A stretch of 21,168 bases of DNA. Source: Nitrospira sp. GTDB taxonomy: Bacteria; Nitrospirota; Nitrospiria; Nitrospirales; Nitrospiraceae. The notes under the pieces are model-generated. The model ran no database searches. It saw only the letters and a program-made list of their open reading frames with translations, and had not been told where the DNA came from. Position 1 is the stretch's first letter. Each line of letters begins with the position of its first letter. Position numbers and translations under genes: made by a program. The stretch lies in the NCBI GenBank assembly GCA_020697375.1, contig JAJFBJ010000096.1:1-21168 (forward strand). The letters run 5' to 3'. Positions 1-8,478 of the stretch are shown here, in pieces.

Positions 1-723
1 TACGTCAACGAAGTCGATCTCGGCAACGGCCACAAATGGAAAGAGCAGCCCAACGGCACCTGGTGTCGATTCTCGAATGGCGCGACCAATTGTACGGTGC
101 TGATCGACGAGCCAGGGCCACAATTGCCGGGAACCGTTGTGGCCTATGCGGCTTCAAAAAGCGCCCTGCGAGATATCTACTTCAGCTGGGCCGAAAACAG
201 AGCCGCTGAGAATGTCGAGATGGCGCTTCTCAGGAGCAGGGGAACGCCGAAATATCCCGAGGGTACCTATGCCGTGGTTGTGGGCCAGGTGGACCTGGTG
301 GGATTTCCCGGGAAATCTAATGACTGGATCACCGTCGCCCACAGTCACGCCGGCGCTCCTCGTCAGCCGGGGTTCGTGAATCCATCTGGGGCAGATTTGC
401 AGGCCTCCCTGTTTGGAGGTTTCGGTCGCACCGGTGGTCGGATCCGCAAGTGGGTCCATTCGCAAACCCCGGAAGGGGAGTGGCGAGAAGTGGAGTATGG
501 CTTGGACTGGGATACGAAAATGTATTACATCCAGCCCAGCGGCGGCGAACCGATTTTTTTCGAGGAACTGCATGATATGGCTCTCCCCACCAGCGCGCTA
601 CGCGAGTACGCGGAGCTGGAAGCGGCGGGAAGGAGGCGGGAACGGATCGACCTGATGATCGAACAGAACGCCATTGAATTTTACCTGGGCTGGTATGCGC
701 GGCAGTTCGTGTTCGATCGATAA
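1..723 (+). CDS. C-terminal part of a large protein, probable polymorphic-toxin tip with JAB/DUF4329-like motif (5' partial)
   Basis: The frame is open from the first base, so the start lies outside the window and 240 residues are visible. Residues 9-25 (GNGHKWKEQPNGTWCRFSN region) resemble the short linker found just before toxin domains in large secreted polymorphic toxins; this is from memory of such proteins. Further on, H114-x-H116 followed by S129-x2-D132 matches the metal-binding layout of JAB/JAMM-like domains, including the DUF4329 type seen in polymorphic toxins. A Glu near residue 73 could be the expected upstream acid. The C-terminal 50 residues are helical and charged. No same-strand gene follows that could be an immunity protein; the next gene is convergent. 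The open frame is certain; the toxin reading is inference. Confidence 0.6.
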   Translation, partial: YVNEVDLGNGHKWKEQPNGTWCRFSNGATNCTVLIDEPGPQLPGTVVAYAASKSALRDIYFSWAENRAAENVEMALLRSRGTPKYPEGTYAVVVGQVDLVGFPGKSNDWITVAHSHAGAPRQPGFVNPSGADLQASLFGGFGRTGGRIRKWVHSQTPEGEWREVEYGLDWDTKMYYIQPSGGEPIFFEELHDMALPTSALREYAELEAAGRRRERIDLMIEQNAIEFYLGWYARQFVFDR

Positions 724-820
724 CGAGGGGAAATCAATCGGCAGATTGCGTCGATCGGGGTTCAACGCCATGTGATGCCCCCACAGCGCGGCTAAACGAA
801 GGCGAATTATGACCGAGTCG

Positions 821-1549
821 TTATGGACAGGCGTTTGGACAGTTTCCGCCATGCAGGACCCTGGTCGTCGTCCGGTCCATACGTAAGGACTCATTGAGCG
901 GCATCCGCGGGCGTTGCAGATGTGGCTCCAAGCCAATGACAGGGGAGCCTTCGAATAAAGACAGGGTATTCGCTTGATTCAGTCCTGGGCCACCGGATCG
1001 ATCACTGTTTCGGTTTTCCAGAACCGGTCCTATCATGTCGGCAGAGGGATCATGCGCAGAGATGACGACCTCCGGCACAGTCAGTCCGGTCTTCATCACG
1101 AGCCTTTTCCCATTGTAAGGGAACGCCCCTAATCTCATGATTTGAGCGAAAGCCTTGGCGGGGCTTTTGCCGAAAGATTTGATCATGGCCTGCTGGATGG
1201 TTGCGCCTTTGCGCACATACTGGCTCCAGCAGGTATCGATACTGCTTACTCTTCGATTCTCCCTATTGCCGTCAAACAATCGTGAGCGTTTCATGGGCGT
1301 GACGTCCTCCAGCAGGCTGGAGGAGAGGATGCCCTCGTAGACATCGCGTTGGACGGTAATGGTGAGCGGCGGAATATTGAACGGCGTCTGGTTCCAAGCC
1401 TTCAGGCCCTGAAGCGTGCCGCCATCGGACACATCGGTCCGCTGGCATTCTACCGCCGCGGCAGGGCTTGTGACGATGGCCGTCACGATGAGGAGCACTA
1501 CGGCCGGAAGGAAGCGGAACAGGGCCGTGCGAAGGAATTGAGGCGCCAT
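821..1549 (-). CDS. Secreted protein of unknown function
   Basis: This codes for 242 residues. I chose the ATG at 1549 because GGGAAG lies just upstream; a longer frame to 1585 has no ribosome site. The N-terminus is a clear signal peptide: basic start, hydrophobic stretch of about 20 residues (FLPAVVLLIVTAIVTS) and an AAA cleavage site, so the product is exported. The mature part has a Cys directly after the cleavage site, another in a DTCWSQYV segment and two at the C-terminus (NCPNAC), which could form disulfides. I recognise no domain. The gene converges on the toxin-like gene to its left, with about 97 nt between stops. A repeat element lies upstream. Confidence 0.65.
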   Translation of the reverse strand: MAPQFLRTALFRFLPAVVLLIVTAIVTSPAAAVECQRTDVSDGGTLQGLKAWNQTPFNIPPLTITVQRDVYEGILSSSLLEDVTPMKRSRLFDGNRENRRVSSIDTCWSQYVRKGATIQQAMIKSFGKSPAKAFAQIMRLGAFPYNGKRLVMKTGLTVPEVVISAHDPSADMIGPVLENRNSDRSGGPGLNQANTLSLFEGSPVIGLEPHLQRPRMPLNESLRMDRTTTRVLHGGNCPNACP

Positions 1550-1680
1550 AGGATCTTCCCTTCTTTTCAGATCGTATGGCCCCATTACACAGGATATGAG
1601 CTGCTTGCGCGATCAGACCAAAGCTAATTTCCTTGCGGGATGTGAGGTGGTAGGCCTGTGGGACCTTCCCTACATGTCTA

Positions 1681-1895
1681 GCAGGATGCGGAAAAAGTCC
1701 GCCAGCGGCGTTCTCGCATCGTTCAGAGCCCACCGTACGGCCATGGGAAAAGAGCCTGTCCCGGCAGGCTCGGGGTGGGCGGGTAAGAATGTGACGATTC
1801 GCCTCTTCGCTCGCTGCGGCCTTGCATGGGACAAGGCGCGTCTTGGCGCGCCGAGGAGTGGGCGGGTAAGAAGGTTGCCTTTTTGCGCATCCTGC
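1681..1895. mobile_element. MITE-like repeat element with terminal inverted repeats
   Basis: The left end (1681-1698) begins GCAGGATGCGGAAAAAG. The right end (1878-1895) read on the minus strand begins GCAGGATGCGCAAAAAG, so 16 of the first 17 bases match. Inside there is a 15-bp direct repeat, GTGGGCGGGTAAGAA, at 1775-1789 and 1858-1872, and a perfect hairpin GAGCCTG/CAGGCTC at 1752-1771. No protein is encoded. The left 59 bases recur inverted at 13687-13745. The size, ends and lack of a gene fit a non-autonomous (MITE-like) or REP-type dispersed element. No clear target-site duplication flanks it, although TA precedes the left end. Confidence 0.75.
1775..1872 (+). repeat. 15-bp direct repeat inside the MITE-like element
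   Basis: GTGGGCGGGTAAGAA occurs at 1775-1789 and again at 1858-1872, starting 83 bp apart. Both copies are exact. They flank a GC-rich stretch containing a GGCGCG/CGCGCC inverted repeat. Confidence 0.8.
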
Positions 1896-1990
1896 GGGGT
1901 ATTCTGAGGACAATAGATCACTTACGCTGCCCGCGGCGAAATTTTCCGATGCCTGTTAGGGAAGGCGGAGGAGCTCAATGGAGGAGCGGG

Positions 1991-2008
1991 AGAAAACCCG
2001 GCGGGTTT
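1991..2008 (-). terminator. Possible short terminator hairpin after the response regulator
   Basis: Read on the minus strand, AAACCC-GCC-GGGTTTT overlaps the response-regulator stop codon and runs into TTTTCTC. The stem is only 6 bp with a 3-nt loop and a short T run, so it is a weak candidate. Confidence 0.4.
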
Positions 2009-2639
2009 ATACGATCAAACGATGTTCGAGCGCATAGCGGGTCAGATCCGCAGTCGATTTCAGATGGAGCTTTTCCACGATGCGGGCTCGATAGGTACTG
2101 ACGCTTTTCACGCTCAGCGAAAGTTCCTCGGCGATGTTCGTGACGGTTTTTCCCTGGGCGATCAAGCCCAACACCTGGAATTCGCGATCGGACAATCGGC
2201 TGTGGGGTGGCTGATCGACATCACCTTGCTGAAGTTGCGCGGCGAGGAGGTCGGCGACGGAGGACCGAATGTACTTTCCGCCCGCCATGATTTTCCTGAC
2301 GGCCTGTACCAGCTCTTCGGGGATACTTTCCTTGGTCAAGTATCCTGCTGCTCCGGCCCGCAGGACGCGCACGGCGAATTGGTCTTCCGGATGCATGCTC
2401 AGCACGAGCACCGGAGTATCGGGGAAGCCGGCCTTCAACTCATGCAAGGCGTCCAGCCCGCTTCGACCCGGCATCGTCAGATCCAGCACGATCAAATTCC
2501 ACCGGCGTTTTCCTGCCAGTTCGAGTAATTCAGGGGCAGTGGCCGCCTCCCCGATAACCACTCCGGGGAACTCGTCGGTCAGCACCTGCGTCACCCCCCG
2601 GCGCACGAAGGGATGGTCGTCGGCGATGAGAATGCGCAT
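2007..2639 (-). CDS. NarL/FixJ-family response regulator
   Basis: This codes for 210 residues starting at MRILIADDH; a longer in-frame extension lies inside the kinase gene and is rejected. The receiver domain covers about residues 1-120, with acidic pocket D7-D8, phospho-acceptor D53 (VLDLTMPG), S81 and K103. A LuxR-type helix-turn-helix follows at about 148-205 (SRLSDREFQVLGLIAQG, then NIAEELSLSVKSVSTYRARI). It should be a DNA-binding transcription factor activated by phosphorylation from the adjacent kinase. Its ATG overlaps the kinase stop by one base (TGATG), so the two are translationally coupled. Targets cannot be read from the window. Confidence 0.93.
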   Translation of the reverse strand: MRILIADDHPFVRRGVTQVLTDEFPGVVIGEAATAPELLELAGKRRWNLIVLDLTMPGRSGLDALHELKAGFPDTPVLVLSMHPEDQFAVRVLRAGAAGYLTKESIPEELVQAVRKIMAGGKYIRSSVADLLAAQLQQGDVDQPPHSRLSDREFQVLGLIAQGKTVTNIAEELSLSVKSVSTYRARIVEKLHLKSTADLTRYALEHRLIV

Positions 2640-4744
2640 CAGGCGACTCCTCCCTTCAATGGCATGCGAACCGTCACCGTGGTTCCCTTTCCATCCGTTC
2701 CCTGGATCGAGATATCCCCACCCCACTGCGCGGCCCGTTCACGCATCCCGAGCAATCCCAGGGAGGTGCTGTCGGCCGATGTGAATTCGGAAATGCCGCG
2801 ACCGTTATCCGACACGTGAAGAAGGAGCCAGCCGGAGGAGATGCTCAGCTGGATACGGATATGGGAAGCCTCCGCATGACGCACCACGTTGGTCAGGATC
2901 TCCTGGTAGATGCGGAAGATGGCCGTGGCCTGATCCGGTCCAAGGGGTATCGGCGCCGACGGCATCGAGCAATCGCATCGTATCCCAGTCCGCTTCTCGA
3001 AATCACGCGACTGCCAGTCGAGAGCAGCCGCGAGACCCAGTTCATCCAGCACACCGGGCCGCAGCGCGGTTGCAATCGCGCGCACGGTCTGTATCGTGAC
3101 ATCGACCTGCTGCATCGTTCCCTGAATGCGTTCCAGCATCCGCGCCCGGTTTTCGGCCGTTTCCGGAAGGGAAAGCCGCCTTGCCACCCAGGATAAATCC
3201 AGCTTGAGGCCGGTCATGGCCTGTCCCAGTTCGTCATGGACTTCGCGGGCGATCCGGGCTCCTTCCTCTTCACGGGCCGAATGCAGTCGCGTCGTCAAGG
3301 CACGCAGTTGATCCCGGGACAGGCCGAGCTGAAGTTCGGCTTGTTTGCGCTGGCTCATATCGACCATGAGGCCGAGCAGTCCGCAAATGGCCCCGCCTGG
3401 ATCGCGAAGGGGAGTCGTTGACAGGCTGATATAGACCGGAGTCCCATCCTTCTTGTATCGCACAATTTCGAGATCAGTAAACGCTTCGTCCTTCATCACA
3501 CGTTCCCGCAAACCCCGGTGCTCGGCCGATTGCTCCGGCGCCACGGTGGGAAGCGGGCGTCCCAGCACTTCGTCCTCCCTCCAGCCGAAAATCTGTTCCG
3601 CCGCCGGATTCCAGAGCCGGCAGAGCCCGTCGGCGTCGAGGATCATGATCCCGACCGGCGACGCGCGGACCAGCGCCGTCAGCCGGTCATTGACCTCCCG
3701 GAGCTGGTCCTCCATCTCCTTCCGGTCGGTGATGTCGAGCCAGATGCCAAGAATTTCTTTGGACTGGCCGTCAGACGTCGCTTGAATGACCGCCTGGTCG
3801 AGAAACCAGCGATAGGTCCCATCGGCGACTTGCCACCGATATTCAACATGAAGCGCTCCCAGTTCAGGAAGTCGTTGGAACGCGCGAAGGATCCGGTCGC
3901 TGTCATGCGGATGGAGGCGAGCCGACCACAGCCCGGAATCTTTCAGAAACACCTCGCCGGAAAAGCCGCTCACATGTTGGGCGGTGTCGCTGATCCAGAG
4001 CGCGCCGAAATCCCCCGATGCCTTCGCCGAATAGATCACCACCGGCAGCGCCCGCATCACCAAGGTCTGTTTCGTCAGGCTTTCTTGCAAGGCTTGCTCG
4101 GTCCGCCGGCGGGCTGTCAGTCCCCGGCGATAGACCGTTCCCATGACCAGGACGATGACCACGGCGAGGGCGCTGCCGGCTTCCGCCACCGTAATCGCCG
4201 AATGGGCGAGCGCCGTCGTTCGAGTGGAATGTTCCAGCAGTTGAACTCGTTCCGCTTCCCGCATGTCGGTGATCAACGCGCGGATACGGTCCATCTCCTG
4301 TTTACCCTTGCCGGAAAGCAGCAATTCCTTCGCCGCGCTGAAACCCTGCGAGCGACGCAACTCGATCGACTCCGCGGCGAACGCCATGCGAGACTTCACG
4401 AGACCGATGAGTGCATCGATCTGCGCGCGCAGCTCAGGCTCGTCGGCCTTGAGTGCCGTGACATGTGCCAACCAGTTGTCGATATGGTTCGTGGCTCTCT
4501 GGTAGGGCTCAAGGAAAGAGGGCTCTCCCGTAATGATATAGCCCCGCTGGCCGGTTTCGATTTCCTCCACGAGTGAGAGAATGCGCTGCAGGCTGCCCCG
4601 AACGTCGCGGCTGTGAACCGCCTGAGCCGAGCTGTGAATGAACTCGGTGGAACTGCGGTAGGAGAAGAATCCAATGCCCAGTAGCAGCGACAGCACGAGC
4701 GCAATGGCGAATTCCGTCTTCCTCTCAAGATTCCGCTGCATCAC
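2639..4744 (-). CDS. CHASE3-PAS-PAS sensor histidine kinase (HisKA_3 type)
   Basis: This is a 701-residue membrane sensor kinase. A transmembrane helix at about 12-28 is followed by a periplasmic CHASE3-like helical domain (about 35-180, including the EIETGQRGYIITGEP signature) and a second helix at about 185-203. Two PAS/PAC units follow: about 228-342, ending ILGIWLDITDRK, and about 350-467, ending LMVDMSQRK. The HisKA_3 box has H503 in REVHDELGQ. The HATPase domain carries E615/N619, DNGRG (646-650) and GLLGMRER (663-670). It begins with GTG at 4744 or ATG at 4741; neither has a strong ribosome site. It forms an operon with the response regulator. The signal is unknown; PAS domains could bind a cofactor, but none can be named. 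Confidence 0.92.
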   Translation of the reverse strand: MMQRNLERKTEFAIALVLSLLLGIGFFSYRSSTEFIHSSAQAVHSRDVRGSLQRILSLVEEIETGQRGYIITGEPSFLEPYQRATNHIDNWLAHVTALKADEPELRAQIDALIGLVKSRMAFAAESIELRRSQGFSAAKELLLSGKGKQEMDRIRALITDMREAERVQLLEHSTRTTALAHSAITVAEAGSALAVVIVLVMGTVYRRGLTARRRTEQALQESLTKQTLVMRALPVVIYSAKASGDFGALWISDTAQHVSGFSGEVFLKDSGLWSARLHPHDSDRILRAFQRLPELGALHVEYRWQVADGTYRWFLDQAVIQATSDGQSKEILGIWLDITDRKEMEDQLREVNDRLTALVRASPVGIMILDADGLCRLWNPAAEQIFGWREDEVLGRPLPTVAPEQSAEHRGLRERVMKDEAFTDLEIVRYKKDGTPVYISLSTTPLRDPGGAICGLLGLMVDMSQRKQAELQLGLSRDQLRALTTRLHSAREEEGARIAREVHDELGQAMTGLKLDLSWVARRLSLPETAENRARMLERIQGTMQQVDVTIQTVRAIATALRPGVLDELGLAAALDWQSRDFEKRTGIRCDCSMPSAPIPLGPDQATAIFRIYQEILTNVVRHAEASHIRIQLSISSGWLLLHVSDNGRGISEFTSADSTSLGLLGMRERAAQWGGDISIQGTDGKGTTVTVRMPLKGGVA

Positions 4745-5117
4745 GTCCGTTCGTAGAGAGCCCGTTCAGCCGGTGGAAGGGCCGATCCTGGTCGGATCGG
4801 CAGGGGCCATCCTGTTACCGACGTGGCCGGACCAATCTTCGCGAGCTTGCCGACCATTCGAGAGGCAACATGCGGCATTGGACGTTTGCGGGAGGAAGAT
4901 GTGTCTTGAGCCATTACCATGTGCAACTGAATCTGCTGTTTCCTGGTTCAGATGGAAAGAAAACGACGGGTTGCTTCGCCCGGCATCCTAGTGCGTTGAA
5001 TCGGTCGCCGCTATCAGCGTTCATGTAGTTTGAATGTGGGACTGCGCCTACAGGGTCTCTCAGCAGAGTGCGCAGGGACGCCGTTCATCATCGCTATGAA
5101 GCATCACGAGATCCCGT
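4745..5117. other. Intergenic region between the TPR lipoprotein and sensor kinase genes
   Basis: These 373 bases hold no believable gene. Short frames on either strand lack ribosome sites and family resemblance. The segment should contain the kinase promoter. Apart from the inverted repeat at 4781-4801, I see no repeat, tRNA or clear sigma70 boxes. Confidence 0.5.
4781..4801. promoter_or_regulatory. 8-bp inverted repeat upstream of the sensor kinase
   Basis: GCCGATCC-TGGTC-GGATCGGC is a perfect inverted repeat with a 5-nt centre, about 37 nt upstream of the kinase start codon. It could be an operator, for example for autoregulation, or a leader hairpin. It has no T run, so terminator function is unlikely. 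Confidence 0.45.
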
Positions 5118-6779
5118 TTAAAATCGCGAGGCCTGCAGCTGTATGTCCGCCCTAGCCCAGGCCAGCCGAAACGCTTCTTCCGTGGCAGTGAGATCCTGCT
5201 GCTTCTGCTGAGCTTTCAGGCTTTGCATGAGGCCGAACAAGGCCCACCCATTGTGCGGATGCTGCCTGAGGTCGGTGCGATAGACCTGTTCCGCCTCAGT
5301 GGGCCGCCCGGCCTGCAACAGAACGGCGCCCAGCGAATGGCGCACGGGCACGTGCCACAGGGGCGGTTCATAATATCTCAACCTATCCTCGAGCTGTGCC
5401 GCCTCGTTGAGTCGTTCGATAGCCGGTTCAAACTGTCCCCGGCGCGCGGCCACTTCACCGGCCAGCACCAGCTTCGCGATGTCCACCAGGTCGACGACTT
5501 TGGTCCCGCCGATGATTCGGTCCTTCGGGAGAGAGTCAGCCAGGGCCGCCAATGCCTGCTGTTCTTGCTGCGCCTCATCGAATCGCTTCATGGATGCCAA
5601 CGCGATGCCGCGCGCATAGTGCCGGATAGCCGCCGTATAGCTCAGTTCCGCCGGCGGTGAGGGGAGGGCGAGAATGTCATCCCATTTACCGAACCGTACC
5701 AAGGCAAAGGGCAAGGTTGACGTAAATTCTTCAAGCGCCGGCACTTGCTTGGCTGTGTCCCAGGGCGCGAGTTCCTGCAAATCATGGGCTGCCTTGATCG
5801 CCTCCTGGCTGCGTCCTTCCATGGTCAATGCGCTCCAGAGAAAATGCACGTTGTGCGGGTAGTAACCGATGGGATAGATGCCGGAAAGCTTTCGGTGGGC
5901 CAGATAGTCATGATCGACCGATGTGGCGTGGACATTTCGTTCGACGGCTTCCTTATACATGCCCAATCGCAAATAGATATGCCCCGGCATGTGGACCAGG
6001 TGCCCGGCTCCCGGCGCCAAGTCCGGCAAGCGTTTGGCGCAAGGCAAGGCACGTTCCGGCCTGGATGACGCTTCCACCGCGTGAATGTAGTAATGGCAGG
6101 CTCCCGGATGGTCGGGATTGATCTGCATTGTCCGTTCGAGGGTTGCCACAATATCAGTCGCACGGCCCTTGGGGTTCCCTTCGGATGTCCAATAGTCCCA
6201 AGGCTGAAGGTCCATCATCGCCTCGGCGTACAGAGTGCCGGCGTCGGCATCCTTGGGATAACGCGCCCACACCTCGGCCATGGCAGCGGCATAGGCGGCA
6301 TCGAGCGCCTCCCGCTTGGCATCCGGCGCGACGGAATAGCGGGTGACAAGCGCCTCGATATAGGCCTGTTCCTCCGGTGTCGCGTTCTTCGCCAACACGC
6401 GAGCTTTGTGAACCGCCTCATGCGCCCGCTTTTCGGAGGCGCGGTCCATGGGAAGGTTGATATTGGGTCCCAGCGCCAGCGCGATACCCCAGTGGGGCAT
6501 GGCCGCCTTCGGGTCGTGCCGCGCCGCCTCCTGGAATGAATTGACGGCCTCCTCATGATTGAACGCAAAGACCAGACGCAATCCCTGATCGAAATACTGC
6601 TGCGCCTTGGGAGAGGCGGTGGTGATAGGGTGGTGCAGGTCCCCGAGATTCTCAAATAGAGGAGTACTGCTTTTCCCCTCTGCCTGGGCCGGTTTCTGGC
6701 CGGATCCGGAGAAGCAGGCCGAGAACAGCAACAGGATTCCAATGGCGGACAACGATCCTTGCCACGTGCGCTGATTCAT
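5118..6779 (-). CDS. TPR-containing lipoprotein of unknown function
   Basis: This codes for 553 residues. The ATG at 6779 is chosen because GAAGG sits 8 nt upstream; an ATG at 6785 is too close to that site. The N-terminus is a lipoprotein signal with lipobox LFSAC (Cys 22), so the protein is probably membrane-anchored outside the cytoplasm. TPR-like helix pairs run through the rest, for example FDQGLRLVFAFNHEEAVNSF near residue 63 and a last repeat near the C-terminus (AEQVYRTDLRQHPHNGWALFGL). Conserved-looking blocks HYYIHAVE (229-236) and GHLVHMPGHIYLRLG (259-273) mark a family often seen beside respiratory or secreted enzymes. Its His-rich HMPGH segment might bind metal, which is inference. 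It is monocistronic as far as can be seen. Confidence 0.85.
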   Translation of the reverse strand: MNQRTWQGSLSAIGILLLFSACFSGSGQKPAQAEGKSSTPLFENLGDLHHPITTASPKAQQYFDQGLRLVFAFNHEEAVNSFQEAARHDPKAAMPHWGIALALGPNINLPMDRASEKRAHEAVHKARVLAKNATPEEQAYIEALVTRYSVAPDAKREALDAAYAAAMAEVWARYPKDADAGTLYAEAMMDLQPWDYWTSEGNPKGRATDIVATLERTMQINPDHPGACHYYIHAVEASSRPERALPCAKRLPDLAPGAGHLVHMPGHIYLRLGMYKEAVERNVHATSVDHDYLAHRKLSGIYPIGYYPHNVHFLWSALTMEGRSQEAIKAAHDLQELAPWDTAKQVPALEEFTSTLPFALVRFGKWDDILALPSPPAELSYTAAIRHYARGIALASMKRFDEAQQEQQALAALADSLPKDRIIGGTKVVDLVDIAKLVLAGEVAARRGQFEPAIERLNEAAQLEDRLRYYEPPLWHVPVRHSLGAVLLQAGRPTEAEQVYRTDLRQHPHNGWALFGLMQSLKAQQKQQDLTATEEAFRLAWARADIQLQASRF

Positions 6780-6997
6780 GATCATCACCTTCTTTGGGTG
6801 TTCCGGCCATCGCCGGCACACATGAATGGAATTGAAGACAGGGCGACATTCTACGTTTTTTGGCCGGCCCGGTCCATCGCTGTGAAGGCTATTTCTCATG
6901 TTCCCGTCCGTGATGCGGAAGGTTTGCTTCTGAACTTCTGAAAGATCAAAATTGAGCGAAAGCCGGCTATGCCAATCAGTACATTCGGAGGTAAGGA

Positions 6998-7339
6998 ATG
7001 AAGATCAATGCGATCCTGCTTATGCTGACGATGATCCTGCTGCCGGCGCTGAGTGACGCGCGCTGCCGGACAGTGGGCGAAAGCGCCAGTCTCGGAAGCG
7101 AATATGGCACGTTCCCGCTGTACCCGGCGGAACTGGTGGTGGAGGCAGGCCAGAAGCGGGATAGTGTCCCGCTGCAATGGGTGGGTTATGGCATCGGGCT
7201 GCCGCTTTTCGTGGTGGCGATGCCGTTCGCCATGCTCGGGGCCGGTGTCGGCGCCCTGTCGCATCCCTGGACGAAGTGCACCGAGATGGAAGGACGATTG
7301 CCGATGACGGAAGCCGGGAGTCCTGAGTCCGACCACTAG
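6998..7339 (+). CDS. Small exported or membrane protein of unknown function
   Basis: This codes for 113 residues starting at the ATG at 6998, preceded by GGAGG six bases upstream. The first 22 residues form a signal peptide (hydrophobic LLMLTMILLPAL, then SDARC). One further hydrophobic segment at about 62-88 (GYGIGLPLFVVAMPFAMLGAGVGAL) is likely a transmembrane helix. The Cys after the signal and another in the WTKCTE segment are the only cysteines. No domain is recognised. It is divergent from the TPR lipoprotein (218 nt between starts) and convergent with the radical SAM gene. Confidence 0.7.
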   Translation: MKINAILLMLTMILLPALSDARCRTVGESASLGSEYGTFPLYPAELVVEAGQKRDSVPLQWVGYGIGLPLFVVAMPFAMLGAGVGALSHPWTKCTEMEGRLPMTEAGSPESDH

Positions 7340-7342
7340 GGC

Positions 7343-7363
7343 CGAGGCTATCTCAGGGCCTCG
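7343..7363. terminator. Hairpin between convergent genes
   Basis: CGAGGC and GCCTCG form a 6-bp stem with a 9-nt loop between the stop at 7339 and the convergent stop at 7383. There is no T run on either side, so termination would have to be weak or factor-dependent. Confidence 0.3.
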
Positions 7364-7382
7364 TCACCGAAACACATGGCGT

Positions 7383-8471
7383 TCAGAAATGCGGCGAAGA
7401 AGGGAGGGATGTATCGCAGGCTTCAGTGCACGTTTGCATCATGACTTCGCGGACCTGCGCCGGTGAAAAGCGCGAGGCGGCGGCGTAGACCTGCTGATAC
7501 CAATTCAGCACCGGCTCATCGTCATTGGCCACGGCCTGCTCATAGACAAATCGGCAGAGGGTGAGAAAGGCGGAATAATCACGAGACAGCCAGGACGCGG
7601 CCAAATCCGGCAGAGGCGCATCCTTGACCGTGCCCCAGGACCAGGCGCGCGGGAACCCGTACTGCAACGGTGAAATCACTCCGCTGGTTTCCACGACCAA
7701 GGGTGCGACGACGTCTGCAATGGTCTGCTCGCCGCAGAGTGACGCCTCCCGCACGAAGACACGGGTGGGATGCTCGAGCAGCGCCGGGATCGTGGCGAGG
7801 TCGATCTGCACGTCCATGACATCCTTATACAGATCCCTGATTCGAACGGCCTCGAACAGCGCCGCCGCATTTTCCTCGCCGTCCGGCAACGAACCGTCCA
7901 GCGTACGCCGAGCCCTGCCGACCGGTTCGAGCGGATGGAGCTGCAGCAATTTGGCGCCTTGTTCGGCGGCGAATTGCGCGACCCATTCCAGTTCATGCAC
8001 ATTGTGGAACGTGAGCGTGAAGATGAACCCGAAAGGAATGCCGGAGGCGCGCAAGCCTTCGAGCCTGGCGCACATGTCGTCGAACGCCCGAGGAGAATTG
8101 CGTATGAAATTATGCGACTCGGGCAGGCCATCGAGGCTGATTGCGACCAAGTCGCAATCAGCCGATACGATGTCCAACTGGCGTTGATCAAGCAGCATGC
8201 CGTTCGTCGTGACGGTCGTAACGAGCCCCGCGGCGTGCGCGACGCGAAGCAATGTTCCGAGCGCAGAATACAACAGCGGTTCTCCGCCCGACACCGACAT
8301 GACTTTGTACCCGATGGCGGCGGCATCGGCAACGACCCCGCGCAGCACCTCGATATCCAACTGTTCGGTCACCGAAGGGCCGGAGTCGGAATAACAATGC
8401 AGGCACTGCAGGTTGCAGCGTCTGCCGGGGTGCACTTGCAACGTCGGGTATCGGCCGGCCGGTCCTTGCAT
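7383..8471 (-). CDS. Radical SAM enzyme paired with a small protein
   Basis: This codes for 362 residues. The cluster motif C19-x3-C23-x2-C26 (RRCNLQCLHCYSDSG) binds the [4Fe-4S] cluster that cleaves S-adenosylmethionine, and SGGEP at 61-65 is the SAM-contacting GGE motif. The core barrel covers about 10-220. The C-terminal part has Cys in SLCGEQ, TLCRF and MQTCTEAC, and a segment VVETSGVISPLQYGF...SWGTVKD that looks like a degenerate SPASM/twitch domain where the usual Pro-Cys is Pro-Leu. Relatives with such tails often modify ribosomal peptides or cofactors. The start at 8471 has no good ribosome site and lies 7 nt after the stop of the 91-residue gene, so it is probably translated by coupling. 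The substrate is not identified; the neighbour is the leading candidate. Confidence 0.9.
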   Translation of the reverse strand: MQGPAGRYPTLQVHPGRRCNLQCLHCYSDSGPSVTEQLDIEVLRGVVADAAAIGYKVMSVSGGEPLLYSALGTLLRVAHAAGLVTTVTTNGMLLDQRQLDIVSADCDLVAISLDGLPESHNFIRNSPRAFDDMCARLEGLRASGIPFGFIFTLTFHNVHELEWVAQFAAEQGAKLLQLHPLEPVGRARRTLDGSLPDGEENAAALFEAVRIRDLYKDVMDVQIDLATIPALLEHPTRVFVREASLCGEQTIADVVAPLVVETSGVISPLQYGFPRAWSWGTVKDAPLPDLAASWLSRDYSAFLTLCRFVYEQAVANDDEPVLNWYQQVYAAASRFSPAQVREVMMQTCTEACDTSLPSSPHF

Positions 8472-8478
8472 CGAGAGA

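Larger units (their letters stand above)
1550..2006. other. Long intergenic region holding the repeat element
   Basis: There is no credible gene between the secreted-protein start and the response-regulator stop. The centre is occupied by the 215-bp inverted-repeat element. The part nearest 1550 carries the ribosome site of the secreted-protein gene, and the part nearest 2006 carries a short hairpin after the response-regulator gene. Short open frames here have no ribosome site or recognisable sequence. Confidence 0.6.

Noticed and set aside
1775..1872. Possible CRISPR-like repeat pair
   Set aside because: There are only two 15-bp copies inside a repeat element with inverted ends; no regular spacing or cas genes.
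3518..4576. 352-codon open frame on the plus strand
   Set aside because: It is antisense to the sensor kinase, whose domains are unmistakable; there is no ribosome site or family likeness.
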